Assembly (NCBI GenBank): GCA_002441125.1 | Contig: DJVI01000015.1 | Span: 1-64,000 of the forward strand | Origin: Caldifarciminota bacterium UBA6260 | Lineage (GTDB): Bacteria; Hydrothermota; 32-111 | Direction: 5' to 3' | DNA length: 64,000 nucleotides | Shown: positions 1 through 9,283 of the stretch, in pieces | Position numbering within the stretch: the stretch's first letter is position 1 | Layout: each line of letters opens with the position of its first letter | Program-made: the position numbers and the translations under genes | Notes under the pieces: model-generated | What the model was told of the DNA's origin: nothing | The model's input: only the letters and a program-made list of their open reading frames with translations | Database searches by the model: none

Positions 1-305
1 TCACCAATATAATAGGACATGTTCAATTCAGGATCTAAAAGGTAATCATAATCCAAAACTCCAACACATATAGGTAAATCGAAATGGTTTTTAATGAACT
101 GGTTACCTGAAATATGATCATAATGCCCATGTGTATTTATTATTTTTTCTGGGATAAGCTCATTTTTTTTTATGAAATCAAAAACCACCTCCCCATCAGC
201 TGGATCAACTATTAGTACTTTTTTATCCTTAGAGATGATAAAATAGGTGTTAGTTTCGAGCTCACCATTTATTAAGCACTCGACTTTTAATTTCGATTGT
301 TCCAT
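1..305 (-). CDS. MBL-fold metallo-hydrolase, N-terminal part
   Basis: This is the first about 101 codons of a gene that runs off the left edge. The start ATG is at 305-303. Near residues 60-65 the translation contains THGHYDH, the HxHxDH metal-binding motif of the metallo-beta-lactamase fold. It follows a strand with VDPADG, the usual second conserved strand. The closest general type is the glyoxalase II-like / YcbL hydrolase group, which binds two zinc or iron ions and hydrolyses thioesters or related substrates. The substrate cannot be told from this fragment. No Shine-Dalgarno sequence precedes the ATG. The gene is divergent from the MFS transporter across an 82-base gap. Confidence 0.85.
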   Translation of the reverse strand, partial: MEQSKLKVECLINGELETNTYFIISKDKKVLIVDPADGEVVFDFIKKNELIPEKIINTHGHYDHISGNQFIKNHFDLPICVGVLDYDYLLDPELNMSYYIG

Positions 306-313
306 AATTTATA

Positions 314-341
314 AGTTTAACAAAAATTTATTATAAATCAA
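314..341 (-). promoter_or_regulatory. Candidate promoter of the MBL-fold gene
   Basis: Read on the minus strand, TTGATT (336-341) is followed by 16 bases and TAAACT (314-319), which ends 8 bases before the ATG at 305. There is no ribosome binding site. The -10 box is poor, so this is a weaker member of the leaderless promoter set in this window. Confidence 0.4.
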
Positions 342-353
342 TATTTAATAATA

Positions 354-381
354 TTTACTTTTTAAAAAAAATGTTTAATAT
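354..381 (+). promoter_or_regulatory. Leaderless-type promoter of MFS gene
   Basis: TTTACT (354-359), 16 bases, then TAATAT (376-381), with the ATG only 6 bases further on at 388. Transcription would begin at or next to the A of the start codon. No Shine-Dalgarno sequence is present. Confidence 0.6.
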
Positions 382-387
382 AACACT

Positions 388-1623
388 ATGGAAAAAATTG
401 AAAAAACTTTAAATTATTATAAAAATATTTTAAAACAGATAAACCGAAACGCTTATTATTATCTTTTGGGTAACCTTTTTTCAGGTTTTGGATTCTCCGC
501 TTTTTCTCTTTTATTTAATATCTATTTAAAAAGTTTAAATATAGGTGAATCGAAAATAGGAAACCTTCTATCAATTGGAACTTTCACAACAGCTCTACTG
601 ATTTTGCCTGCCGCATACATAGTTAAAAGAACAGATGTAAAAAAATTTTTTATAATCTCTCCAATTTTAACTGTAACAGGTTACTTTTTGGCTATCCAGA
701 GTTCAACATTCCAACTAAGGATATTTGGTTTTGTTCTTGCTGGAATATCTGGTGCGTTCACTTCTGTTATAGGTGGACCTTTTATAATGTCAGTTTCCGA
801 TTCTGTTACAAGGACATTTCTTTTCTCATTGAGTCAGGCCACAATGTTAGCTGCAGGAATAAGTGGTAATTTGGTTTCAGGATTTTTACCAAACATAATA
901 AAAAAGTTTGGGTTTTCTGAAGTGCAATCATTAAAGTATGCTATATTTTTTCATCTCTTATTCGTTATCATATCACTCTTTTTCTTTTCAAAAATAAATA
1001 CGAAAAGGATTTATAATTCTTCTTTTAAAGATAAGGTAAAATTCAATACAAACCTGAAAATACTTTTCTATCTTATACTGCCCCCACTTATAATAGGTCT
1101 TGGTGCTGGAATGACTATTCCATTTTTGAACATCTATTTTAGAACTATATTCCATCTTTCACCCTCAACAATAGGTATCATATTCTCAATTGCTCAACTA
1201 CTCACAATTTTAGGTTCTTTACTATCACCACTATTTGCGAAAAAATTTGGTCTTATAAATACGATAATAATAACACAACTCGTCTCAATTCCATTCCTTT
1301 TCATCCTTGGTTTTTCTTCCTTTTTCCCTCTCGTTTTAACATCTTTCTTTTTGAGAAACGCATTGATGAACATGGCTTCCCCACTTTCTACAAATTTCTC
1401 TTTGGAAATAGTTGATTCTGAGGATAGACCATTCGCAAGTGGACTGCTTTCATTGGCATGGCTTGCATCTTGGGGACTGACAGCAAATTTTGGAGGTTAT
1501 TTTATTGAAAAAAGTGGATACAGGATACCATTTACTTTCACAATACTCTGTTATTTTACATCTTCGATATTGTACCTTATACTTTTGAAACCTCTTGAAA
1601 AGAAGATCAAAACCTCAAAATAA
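388..1623 (+). CDS. MFS transporter
   Basis: A 411-residue polytopic membrane protein with about 12 hydrophobic segments in two halves. The halves are joined by a basic cytoplasmic loop around residues 200-225. This length and layout are typical of the major facilitator superfamily. The first half has a short basic A-motif-like loop (about residues 80-88, VKRTDVKKFF) between the second and third helices. The substrate cannot be predicted; drug, sugar and metabolite exporters share this look. It is divergent from the MBL-fold gene, and its 3' end overlaps the convergent tamB gene by 17 bases with no terminator between them. The start is the ATG placed by the leaderless promoter just upstream. 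Confidence 0.85.
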   Translation: MEKIEKTLNYYKNILKQINRNAYYYLLGNLFSGFGFSAFSLLFNIYLKSLNIGESKIGNLLSIGTFTTALLILPAAYIVKRTDVKKFFIISPILTVTGYFLAIQSSTFQLRIFGFVLAGISGAFTSVIGGPFIMSVSDSVTRTFLFSLSQATMLAAGISGNLVSGFLPNIIKKFGFSEVQSLKYAIFFHLLFVIISLFFFSKINTKRIYNSSFKDKVKFNTNLKILFYLILPPLIIGLGAGMTIPFLNIYFRTIFHLSPSTIGIIFSIAQLLTILGSLLSPLFAKKFGLINTIIITQLVSIPFLFILGFSSFFPLVLTSFFLRNALMNMASPLSTNFSLEIVDSEDRPFASGLLSLAWLASWGLTANFGGYFIEKSGYRIPFTFTILCYFTSSILYLILLKPLEKKIKTSK

Positions 1624-4600
1624 ACTTTATACCACTGTTGAAATTTCCTTGCTCATCTCTTTCAGTTACAACACTCGCATTTTTACCGAACTTGTATTCT
1701 ATTTTGAATTGATCCTTAGAAAATGAAAATATATCATGTGTATATGAAAGGTAAAGTTTTTTGCCTATATACTTCCCTACAGATAACTTCGCACTTTTTT
1801 CCTTTTCTAAAAGTGTTGTGTTAACATCAAGTTGATCAACACCTATCGAAGATGATATTATATTCAAATACCTGTTTCTAAGGTATATCTGGAGTGCTTT
1901 TTCAGGAAGGGATCTTGTAAAATCGTTCAGGTTTGTAATATTGTTCAAAGTGCTGTTAAAACTTAAAACACTTATTATATTTTCAAGAGACATCAAAGGA
2001 TCAGAACTTACAACTATTTCAGGATTTGAAGTGCTGCCTTTAACTTTTATGTTGATTTTAGCTTCTTTTCTCTCATCACCTTCATTAAAATAAACATTAG
2101 TGCTTGCAAGTATATCCATAAATGGATCAATATCTTTTAAACTCTGTCTCAATGTGAAAATACCTCTTTCTATGGAAAACCTTTTTCCAAGGTAAAAATA
2201 TGTACCTCTTATAACTTCAGCGTTACCAGTTATACTGTATTTGAAATTCTCCTTCTTTAAATTAACCTCACCTTTTAACTCAACATCAACGAAACTGTTT
2301 TTAAGCCATAAGTTTCCATCAGATACAAACTTCAGGTCAAGGTTTGAAATATATCTTGATGATGAAGCACCTCCTTCCTGTGACTTAACAAAGAATGGAA
2401 AATCTGAAACTCCCTCATTCAAGAATATCAAGCCTGATGTTGTAACCTGATTTTCATCACCATAAATTTTTATTGAACATTGAGCGAAAGCATCAACATA
2501 ATCTATTCCATTGGAATGAACCCCATCAGCAACAATATCGAAACGATATGTCCCAAGAGCCCATTTTTTCTTTTCTACTTCCCCCGAAAGCTCAACTTTC
2601 CCTTTTTCAGTTAACCCTTTCAGTTGAATATCTTTCAAACTATCACCTTCACAAACTCCATACCCTTCAACATTGTTTATTGTAGTACCAAGCTTAACAA
2701 TATATATATTTGAAGAATCAACCTTAACTCTCCCATACAATTTAGGGTCATACAGAGTTCCAAGAATTTTTCCTTCCAAACTCAAACCTCTTTTAGTTTC
2801 AACAGTGAAAATATTTTTTAAAGGAATAAAATATTTCCCACCAATATTGGAAAGTTTCAACTTAAGATTCAATTCAGAATCAAAAATTTTTGAAAAATCT
2901 TTTATATAAAGTTCACCAAAAGTATAAGAAAGGTTATCTTCATTGTAAAGATTGAAATGGTTTAATTTTAAAATACTGTTTTCAAGATCACAGTTGAAAT
3001 CAAGAGAGTCAAAAATAAGTTCATAAAAGTTCAAGTTTTTCGATTTCCCTGAAAAAGTTAACTTTTTTATTTTATTGGATATAAAACCATTGCCATAGAT
3101 TAAGGCATCCCCTTTAATATCATAACCTGAGAAATATCTCGAGAGTAAAAGATTTTTATCCATAATCTCAAAATTGAATGTGAAAGAATCTTTTAACTTT
3201 GTAAATTCAAAATGTACATAACCTTCCTTACCTTCAAGAGAAAAATCTTTTATTGAAAAATTATTTTGTAATATTTTTATTTCAACAGGTTTTGTTAATC
3301 TCAAAGAATCAACATCAGTTTTAATATCAAGTTGTGAAACATTCCCAAGGAATTTTAATTTTTTTTCATCTAACTGGCCTTCTACTTTAGCACTTAAAGA
3401 TATTATTTCTGAAATAGCATCAATATCTATAAAAACTCTTTCATTTTCCTTTTTAACTTCAGCATACATTATATCCAGACTCTTTTTGAAAAATTTCCCA
3501 TTGATAGCATAAAAAGAACCTACGAACTGGTCAAAGTAACCATCTTTAAAAAGGAATTTAGAATTTAAGGAAAGAAAGTTTATAAAATTGTTATTTAAGT
3601 TAAAATCTTTTATCTCCAAAGAATTTTCACAAGAAAAATACTCTCTTTTACCTTTCAAATTTATAAAACCATTCAAATTCCCACCCAAATTTATTTTTCT
3701 GTTTATTTCAGAAACAAAACTGAGAGGGAATTTTTCAAAAGTAATTTTTAGATTATCATTTATTTTACCAAAATAACCATTAAACCAAACTTTTCCTTCT
3801 TTCAGATTCAAATTAAGATCTTTTGTGAAAACATTATCTTTATTTATAGTAAAAGAACCATTTAAAATTAAGTCTTCGAACTCTCCATAGGAGCCTTTTA
3901 TAGAGTCAAAATTTAATGTTATATAATCTTTAAAGTTCGTTTTAAAGTTAATTTTCCCATAAAATCTGTTTTTTTTAAACTCTATTTTTTTCAAAAAACT
4001 CTCAAGTGATAAAGAGTCGAGTTTTAATGTGAACTCACCGTTGAATCCATCTTCAAAATCTACAAAACCTTTTGCAAGAATACAAAGGTTTTTATCATCA
4101 CATTTAATATTTTCAACATTAAGTGTATCATTTTTAAAAGAGATTTCTCCATTTATGTCCACAAAAGAAAATTCATTGTAACCTAACTTATTGATCTCAA
4201 ATTTGAAATTTCCATTCTCAAGGTAAGGTGAAAGGATAAAATCTCCTAATAGTTTACCATCAAAAGTGTATCTGTTTTTGCCATAATAAAAAATTTTATC
4301 ATAAAGTTTTGTTTCAAAGTTGTTAATTTGAAGGAAAGAATCTTTAAGGATTACCTTAAAAGTTGAAAAAATCTTATCCGAATTTATAGTGTTATTTATC
4401 ACTATAGAATCTTTCAAAAAATATGAGATCTCTCCCTCAACATTTTTCAGGTTAAAAGTATCAAAGGAAATATCATAAAATTTATAATAGGTAAAAAGGA
4501 GTTTTTTATCCAAATTTAAAGAAGATAAAAACTTTTTGTTCGTTAATGTAAAACCTTTGTAATGTACTTCTAAATTTTTTACTTCTATATTGTTAACTTC

Positions 4601-5035
4601 AACTTTTATTTTATTCTCAAAATCTGGCAAAACGAACCCAAATTTAAAATTTTTTATATCGAATCTGTTTTTTTCAGCTGATGGGGAAACTCTCTTATCA
4701 TCTTTTGTTTCAAAAATAATATCTTCAACATAAAACTTGTTCACTATCAATCTTTTGAAAAACAATGAAAATAAACTAAGCGAAATGTTTGTAGTTTTAC
4801 TCGTTAACGAAAAATTTTCATTTTCAAATTTCAAACCTTTTATCTGAAACCTGTTCAGATTACCCTTTAATGTTTCTATTTGGCAATTCCCTTTAAATGA
4901 TCTCGATATAAAATTTTCCAATCCAGATTTTATCAATCTGTTGAAAACACCAAAATTCAAAAGAATTAAATTGGATATGTAGATAACGAAAATAGCAATA
5001 AGAATTATCAATACAGTTTTTTTTCTTCTTTCCAT
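1607..5035 (-). CDS. tamB: TamB-family translocation/assembly module protein
   Basis: A 1142-residue protein with one N-terminal membrane anchor (about residues 7-29) followed by a very long run of short beta strands, the TamB/AsmA-like layout. The last about 350 residues form the DUF490/TamB C-terminal domain: GRV-type strands, an IRGTYFYLGKRFSIERG-like segment, a Pro-Glu-Ile-Val stretch (NPEIVVSSDP), and an end in alternating hydrophobic residues with terminal Phe (FILRF). TamB proteins span the periplasm, work with TamA in outer-membrane protein insertion, and are linked to lipid transport between membranes. The start ATG shares one base with the stop of the upstream TamA-like gene (TGATG), so the two are translationally coupled, as in proteobacterial tamAB. 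Confidence 0.92.
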   Translation of the reverse strand: MERRKKTVLIILIAIFVIYISNLILLNFGVFNRLIKSGLENFISRSFKGNCQIETLKGNLNRFQIKGLKFENENFSLTSKTTNISLSLFSLFFKRLIVNKFYVEDIIFETKDDKRVSPSAEKNRFDIKNFKFGFVLPDFENKIKVEVNNIEVKNLEVHYKGFTLTNKKFLSSLNLDKKLLFTYYKFYDISFDTFNLKNVEGEISYFLKDSIVINNTINSDKIFSTFKVILKDSFLQINNFETKLYDKIFYYGKNRYTFDGKLLGDFILSPYLENGNFKFEINKLGYNEFSFVDINGEISFKNDTLNVENIKCDDKNLCILAKGFVDFEDGFNGEFTLKLDSLSLESFLKKIEFKKNRFYGKINFKTNFKDYITLNFDSIKGSYGEFEDLILNGSFTINKDNVFTKDLNLNLKEGKVWFNGYFGKINDNLKITFEKFPLSFVSEINRKINLGGNLNGFINLKGKREYFSCENSLEIKDFNLNNNFINFLSLNSKFLFKDGYFDQFVGSFYAINGKFFKKSLDIMYAEVKKENERVFIDIDAISEIISLSAKVEGQLDEKKLKFLGNVSQLDIKTDVDSLRLTKPVEIKILQNNFSIKDFSLEGKEGYVHFEFTKLKDSFTFNFEIMDKNLLLSRYFSGYDIKGDALIYGNGFISNKIKKLTFSGKSKNLNFYELIFDSLDFNCDLENSILKLNHFNLYNEDNLSYTFGELYIKDFSKIFDSELNLKLKLSNIGGKYFIPLKNIFTVETKRGLSLEGKILGTLYDPKLYGRVKVDSSNIYIVKLGTTINNVEGYGVCEGDSLKDIQLKGLTEKGKVELSGEVEKKKWALGTYRFDIVADGVHSNGIDYVDAFAQCSIKIYGDENQVTTSGLIFLNEGVSDFPFFVKSQEGGASSSRYISNLDLKFVSDGNLWLKNSFVDVELKGEVNLKKENFKYSITGNAEVIRGTYFYLGKRFSIERGIFTLRQSLKDIDPFMDILASTNVYFNEGDERKEAKINIKVKGSTSNPEIVVSSDPLMSLENIISVLSFNSTLNNITNLNDFTRSLPEKALQIYLRNRYLNIISSSIGVDQLDVNTTLLEKEKSAKLSVGKYIGKKLYLSYTHDIFSFSKDQFKIEYKFGKNASVVTERDEQGNFNSGIKFILRF

Positions 5036-6801
5036 CAGAAAGGATGCCCTATACTGAAATAATATTTCATATCATCAACAACATTAAAAGGTTTTGCAAC
5101 ATCAAACCTTAAAGTTCCAAACATGGTATTGTAAAAAATTCCTACACCACCTGAAAATACAAAATCTTTAATATTGATTTTGAAATCGAAATATCTTTTT
5201 AATAATCCAGTATCAAAAAAATAGATCATCCCAAAAGATTTATAAGCTTTTACTCTCAACTCGTAATTGAGATTTATCATAAAGTTTCCAGATCTTGTTC
5301 CAAGATCATTTAAAGGACCTATAGAATCCTGCTTTACACCTCTTACACTTGTAAGCCCTCCGAGAGTGAACTGCTCATTTATCGATATACCTCTTTCATA
5401 AGACGATCCATAAGGTAATATGATTCCAAACCTAACCCTCAACATGTTAACTATCTGTTCTTTGTAACCATAATAATTTGAATTCTCATAAACGTATCTT
5501 AAAAAATTGTTATAACCTTTCAAAAAACCACCAGCAAAATCAAATTTAGCCATCGAATATACACCTTTCATAGGGAAAATAATTTCATCTCTTGAATCAA
5601 AATATACTATAAGATTTGTAGAATTTGTAGTTGCCCTTTCATATCTGTAACTCTGTCCTTCAAAAAATGTATCTATAGTACTCAACCTGTATGACCAGTT
5701 GTTTGAAAAAGAGTACAGGTTGAAAATTCTACTTATACCAGCATTCAAAACAAAATCCTTTTTTAAATAGAATGGATTACTCTCTATATTGAAACCTACA
5801 TTTGAATTGAAAGAATAAAATGAACTAAAAAGGTATGGAACTTTGTATCTCAAAATTGTATAAAACCATTTGTCATACATCATAAAAGGATCTGAGGCAA
5901 AAGATGAAGATGCTGAGCTTTCTAAGGAGAGTTTCTCTGAATTGTTGAAAAGGTTATCGTTTCCTATTCCCGTAGAAATCTTCAGATTGTTTGGAAATTG
6001 GTACAATAGAGCCGAAGATATCCAATTCTTTTTTTTCTCATCACCGTAAAAAAAAACTGTTAAGGATTCCTTTTTTTCATCAATACCTTCAACTTTAAAA
6101 TTCAAAGAATTGAAAAGGTTTGAAGAATAAATTTTCTGTTGAAGGTAATAGATATCTTCAGGTATATAAACTCTTCCACTATAACTTTTAGTTTCCATTT
6201 CAAAAATTTTTTTTGTTGTTTTAAAATTAATCGTGTCAAAACTGATATCCTTGATGTAAGTTTTTACACCTTCATCAATGTTAACATATAGAGCAACCCT
6301 GTATCTGTTTTCCTGAGGAACAAGTTCATAATCCACAGAAGAGTAAATATAACCTAAGGAAGCATATCTATCCATTATGTTAATCTGTTTTTGATAGATT
6401 TTGGCAATATCAAGAGGCGTATTTTTTTTCAAATCGAGTATTGAAAGGATTTCATTTATATCCAAAACTTTGTTTCCATATATTTTTACATCTGATATAA
6501 GAGTTAAGAAACCTTCATTTATTTTAACAAATATATCCGCTTTGTTTGAATCTGTAGACATCTCATACCTTTCTATATCAACATCTAAAAATCCGTTAGA
6601 TTTATAAAAAGAGATTAAAATATTCTTTCTTTCGTTAAAAGTAACTTTATCTATATTCCCACCAACTTTCATTTTCAAAACTTTTTTTATTTTTTCTTCA
6701 GGAAAATATATATTACCCTCTATTCTGATACTTCTTATTTTTTCAGAAAATATACTGATAAAAAAAAATGAAATAAAAATTATCAGTATAACTTTTTTAA
6801 T
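5035..6801 (-). CDS. tamA: TamA/BamA-family outer-membrane protein (ATT start)
   Basis: Omp85 protein with POTRA domains in the first about 270 residues and a 16-strand-type barrel after that. The barrel has the conserved VRG loop (GGLTSVRGVKQ) and a terminal strand ending FSIGHPF. I place the start at ATT 6801-6799, which gives 588 residues. It is preceded by AGGGGG at 5-base spacing and followed by a signal peptide (IKKVILIIFISFFFISIFS) and the complete first POTRA (IRSIRIEGN). The next usable start, TTG at 6678, would remove the signal peptide and half of that POTRA, and no ATG, GTG or TTG lies between. Three POTRAs plus the adjacent tamB favour TamA over BamA. The ATT codon lies inside the end of the SpoIID-like gene. 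Confidence 0.88.
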   Translation of the reverse strand: MKKVILIIFISFFFISIFSEKIRSIRIEGNIYFPEEKIKKVLKMKVGGNIDKVTFNERKNILISFYKSNGFLDVDIERYEMSTDSNKADIFVKINEGFLTLISDVKIYGNKVLDINEILSILDLKKNTPLDIAKIYQKQINIMDRYASLGYIYSSVDYELVPQENRYRVALYVNIDEGVKTYIKDISFDTINFKTTKKIFEMETKSYSGRVYIPEDIYYLQQKIYSSNLFNSLNFKVEGIDEKKESLTVFFYGDEKKKNWISSALLYQFPNNLKISTGIGNDNLFNNSEKLSLESSASSSFASDPFMMYDKWFYTILRYKVPYLFSSFYSFNSNVGFNIESNPFYLKKDFVLNAGISRIFNLYSFSNNWSYRLSTIDTFFEGQSYRYERATTNSTNLIVYFDSRDEIIFPMKGVYSMAKFDFAGGFLKGYNNFLRYVYENSNYYGYKEQIVNMLRVRFGIILPYGSSYERGISINEQFTLGGLTSVRGVKQDSIGPLNDLGTRSGNFMINLNYELRVKAYKSFGMIYFFDTGLLKRYFDFKINIKDFVFSGGVGIFYNTMFGTLRFDVAKPFNVVDDMKYYFSIGHPF

Positions 6802-8015
6802 TCTATCCCCCTGTAATAATGTTTTAATATCTCTTTATAACTTTTGCCACGATTTGCCATCTCCATCGCTCCATACTGGCACATTCCAACTCCATGTCCG
6901 AAACCTTTCCCATATATAAATATTTTACCATCTTTTTCCTCAAAATTAAACATCCTGCTTTTTAGAAATCCCCCTTTATACTCTTCAAATGTTATCAGTT
7001 TTCTTATATTAAGACCTTTAACTAAAAATTTTTCCCCACTCTTATCTACAAGTTCCACTTCAACAACCTTTTTATGTTTATCATATTTTTTAATTTTGAA
7101 ATTTACTATATTTAATTCCTTTTTAAAAATAGTTGAAGCGTTATTTGAAATCATCTTGTAAAAATATTCCCTTTCAAACTGATAACCCCAGTTGAAATGT
7201 TTTGACTGTGAACAGTAAGGTTTTCCATATCCAAAAATGCAATTTTTCGGTGCATCAACAACAGATCTAAGATATGGGGAGGGTTTAACATTCCATTCAT
7301 CCTCATTATTACTTGTATAACCTCCACATGTTGAATGGTATTTGGCATCTATTGGAACTCCCTTGTATAAAGCTACAACACCTTTTGTCATATCTATGGC
7401 AATGTTAACCAAACTATCCTCAACAAGAACTCCCCTATATACCTGATCCTGCACAGTTGATTCAAGATCATACCCCATATCATAGTTTTTGTTTAATCTA
7501 CTGTAAGCGTAAGTCCTTGCAGCAACAGCTTGTGCTTTAAGTGCCTCTATCCTTTTTTTGTCCAGTTTCCCTATTTCTGCAGGAACAACACCTTTAAGAT
7601 AATCCTCCATATACAGTCTATTTATAGGTAATGTAAAATTATCAACATCCTTAATAAAAATTATCTCCCCCCTGTAAACCATACCTTTATAGATCAAATA
7701 TCCATCCTTTTGTGTTGGAACGAATTTCAAAGGATAATATTTTAAAACTATCCTTTTATTTCTGTTAATATAAACTGAAGGATAATTGTATCCTGAATAT
7801 ATAAAACATGTATCGTTACCTTTAACTTCTATTTCACCTTCCTGTGTTATAAGTTTAAAATTAGATTTTGAAGTTATAAAAGCTTCCTTTACTTTATGAT
7901 CAAGAGCAATTCTTACAACAAGACCTTTACCATAATCGTTAAAATTTCTCTTCGCACATCCTGTAACAAAAAAAAGAGAAACGAGAAAAAAAAATAAATT
8001 TTTTTTTAAATTCAT
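6783..8015 (-). CDS. SpoIID/LytB-domain lipoprotein
   Basis: A 410-residue lipoprotein: signal peptide with lipobox VTGC at about residues 17-20, then a SpoIID domain. Diagnostic segments are YLKGVVPAEIGK (with the catalytic-type Glu), AQAVAARTYAY, the YHSTCGGYTSNNEDEW block, and the C-terminal FGHGVGMCQYGAM stretch. In spore formers SpoIID is a lytic transglycosylase that trims denuded glycan, and relatives such as LytB stimulate amidases. In a diderm non-sporulating context a wall-remodelling role is likely, but the exact activity is inferred. Its ATG overlaps the serS stop (ATGA), and its end overlaps the ATT start of tamA, so it sits inside the ppdK-serS-tamAB operon. Confidence 0.9.
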   Translation of the reverse strand: MNLKKNLFFFLVSLFFVTGCAKRNFNDYGKGLVVRIALDHKVKEAFITSKSNFKLITQEGEIEVKGNDTCFIYSGYNYPSVYINRNKRIVLKYYPLKFVPTQKDGYLIYKGMVYRGEIIFIKDVDNFTLPINRLYMEDYLKGVVPAEIGKLDKKRIEALKAQAVAARTYAYSRLNKNYDMGYDLESTVQDQVYRGVLVEDSLVNIAIDMTKGVVALYKGVPIDAKYHSTCGGYTSNNEDEWNVKPSPYLRSVVDAPKNCIFGYGKPYCSQSKHFNWGYQFEREYFYKMISNNASTIFKKELNIVNFKIKKYDKHKKVVEVELVDKSGEKFLVKGLNIRKLITFEEYKGGFLKSRMFNFEEKDGKIFIYGKGFGHGVGMCQYGAMEMANRGKSYKEILKHYYRGIELKKLY

Positions 8016-9274
8016 AAACTTTTAAAAATCTCTCTTCCGAATTTTATGTAATCTTTTAAAATCGGAGGGAAATCGAAATCATCATCTGTTTGATATTTTT
8101 CGATTATAGCTATAACCGTTCTTGGTGTTGCGAGACCTGAACCGTTTAAGGTATGAACGAAAAGATTTTTACCCTCTCTACTCTTATACCTTATCCTCCC
8201 TCTTCTTGCTTGAAAGTCGAGAAAATTGCTCACTGATGAAACTTCCAAAAACTCTTTCGAACCCTCTGCCCAAACTTCAATATCGTAAGTTTTCGATGAT
8301 GAGAAGGATGTATCAAAATCAGGTAGAAGTATAACCCTGTAAGATAAACCAAGTAAAACAAGCACCTTCTGTGCTTCTTCAAGCATCTCAAGGTGTGCAT
8401 CTTTTGATTCCTCCGGCTTTGTGAATCTGACAAGTTCAACTTTGTTGAACTGATGCAACCTTTTTAAACCTTTTGTATCCTTTCCATATGAGCCTGCTTC
8501 CCTTCTAAAACAAGCTGAGTATGCAACAAATTTTTTTGGTAATTCATTTTCGTTAAGTATTTCATCTTTAAAAATATTCGTTACGGGAACTTCCGCAGTT
8601 GGTATTAAAAATAGATCATCATCTTTCAACCTATACATGTCCTCTTCAAGTTTTGGTAACTGTCCAGTTGAAAAGAGTGAATCGTAATTGACAAGAAAAG
8701 GTGGGAAGATCTCTTTATAGTTATGTTTCACAATATGAAGGTCAAGCATAAAATTAATAAGCACCCTTTCAAGATATGCTGCCTTACCCATATATAGTGG
8801 GAAATGTGATGCCGAAATCTTTGCTCCCCTTTTAAAATCGATACCTTCATCAGATTGTATTATATCAAAATATGATAATTTTTTCTCTTCGAATTTTCCA
8901 AACTCTTTAACGATTTTAAAATTTGAATTTTCACCTGAAGGGACATCTTCATCGAGTATATTGGGAATCCATTTCAAAAGGTTAAATTCCTCTTCCTCAA
9001 TTTTTTTTAACTCTTCCTCATCTTCTTTTATCTTGATTGAAATCTCTTTACCTTTTTCAAGGAGGGGATTTATGTCCCCTCCTACTTTTCTTGTTGTTGA
9101 AACTTTTAAACTATTTCTATTCTTTTCTTCTCTAAGGGAGTTTAGTGAGTTTATCAACTCTTTTCTCTTGTTTATAACCTTAAAAAGGTATTCAAAATCT
9201 ATCTTACATTTTTTCGCTGTTGCACTTTTTTCTACAAGTTCTCTGTTCGATACTATAAACTCCCTGTCTAACAT
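8012..9274 (-). CDS. serS: Seryl-tRNA synthetase
   Basis: A 420-residue class II synthetase, the normal size. The first about 105 residues form the long antiparallel coiled-coil arm that grips the tRNA-Ser variable loop (rich in Glu/Lys heptads). The catalytic core follows: TAEVPVTN, motif 2 with ACFRREAGSYGKDTKGLKR, and motif 3 with NGSGLATPRTVIAIIE. It charges tRNA-Ser with serine in the cytoplasm. A good AAGGAG site lies 5 bases before the ATG. It is 9 bases downstream of ppdK and overlaps the SpoIID-like gene by 4 bases. Confidence 0.97.
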   Translation of the reverse strand: MLDREFIVSNRELVEKSATAKKCKIDFEYLFKVINKRKELINSLNSLREEKNRNSLKVSTTRKVGGDINPLLEKGKEISIKIKEDEEELKKIEEEEFNLLKWIPNILDEDVPSGENSNFKIVKEFGKFEEKKLSYFDIIQSDEGIDFKRGAKISASHFPLYMGKAAYLERVLINFMLDLHIVKHNYKEIFPPFLVNYDSLFSTGQLPKLEEDMYRLKDDDLFLIPTAEVPVTNIFKDEILNENELPKKFVAYSACFRREAGSYGKDTKGLKRLHQFNKVELVRFTKPEESKDAHLEMLEEAQKVLVLLGLSYRVILLPDFDTSFSSSKTYDIEVWAEGSKEFLEVSSVSNFLDFQARRGRIRYKSREGKNLFVHTLNGSGLATPRTVIAIIEKYQTDDDFDFPPILKDYIKFGREIFKSL

Positions 9275-9283
9275 ATTTTCTCC

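Noticed and set aside
6844..7161. Open frame of 105 codons opposite the SpoIID-like gene
   Set aside because: It is antisense to a well-supported gene and has a Ser/Leu/Phe-rich shadow composition.
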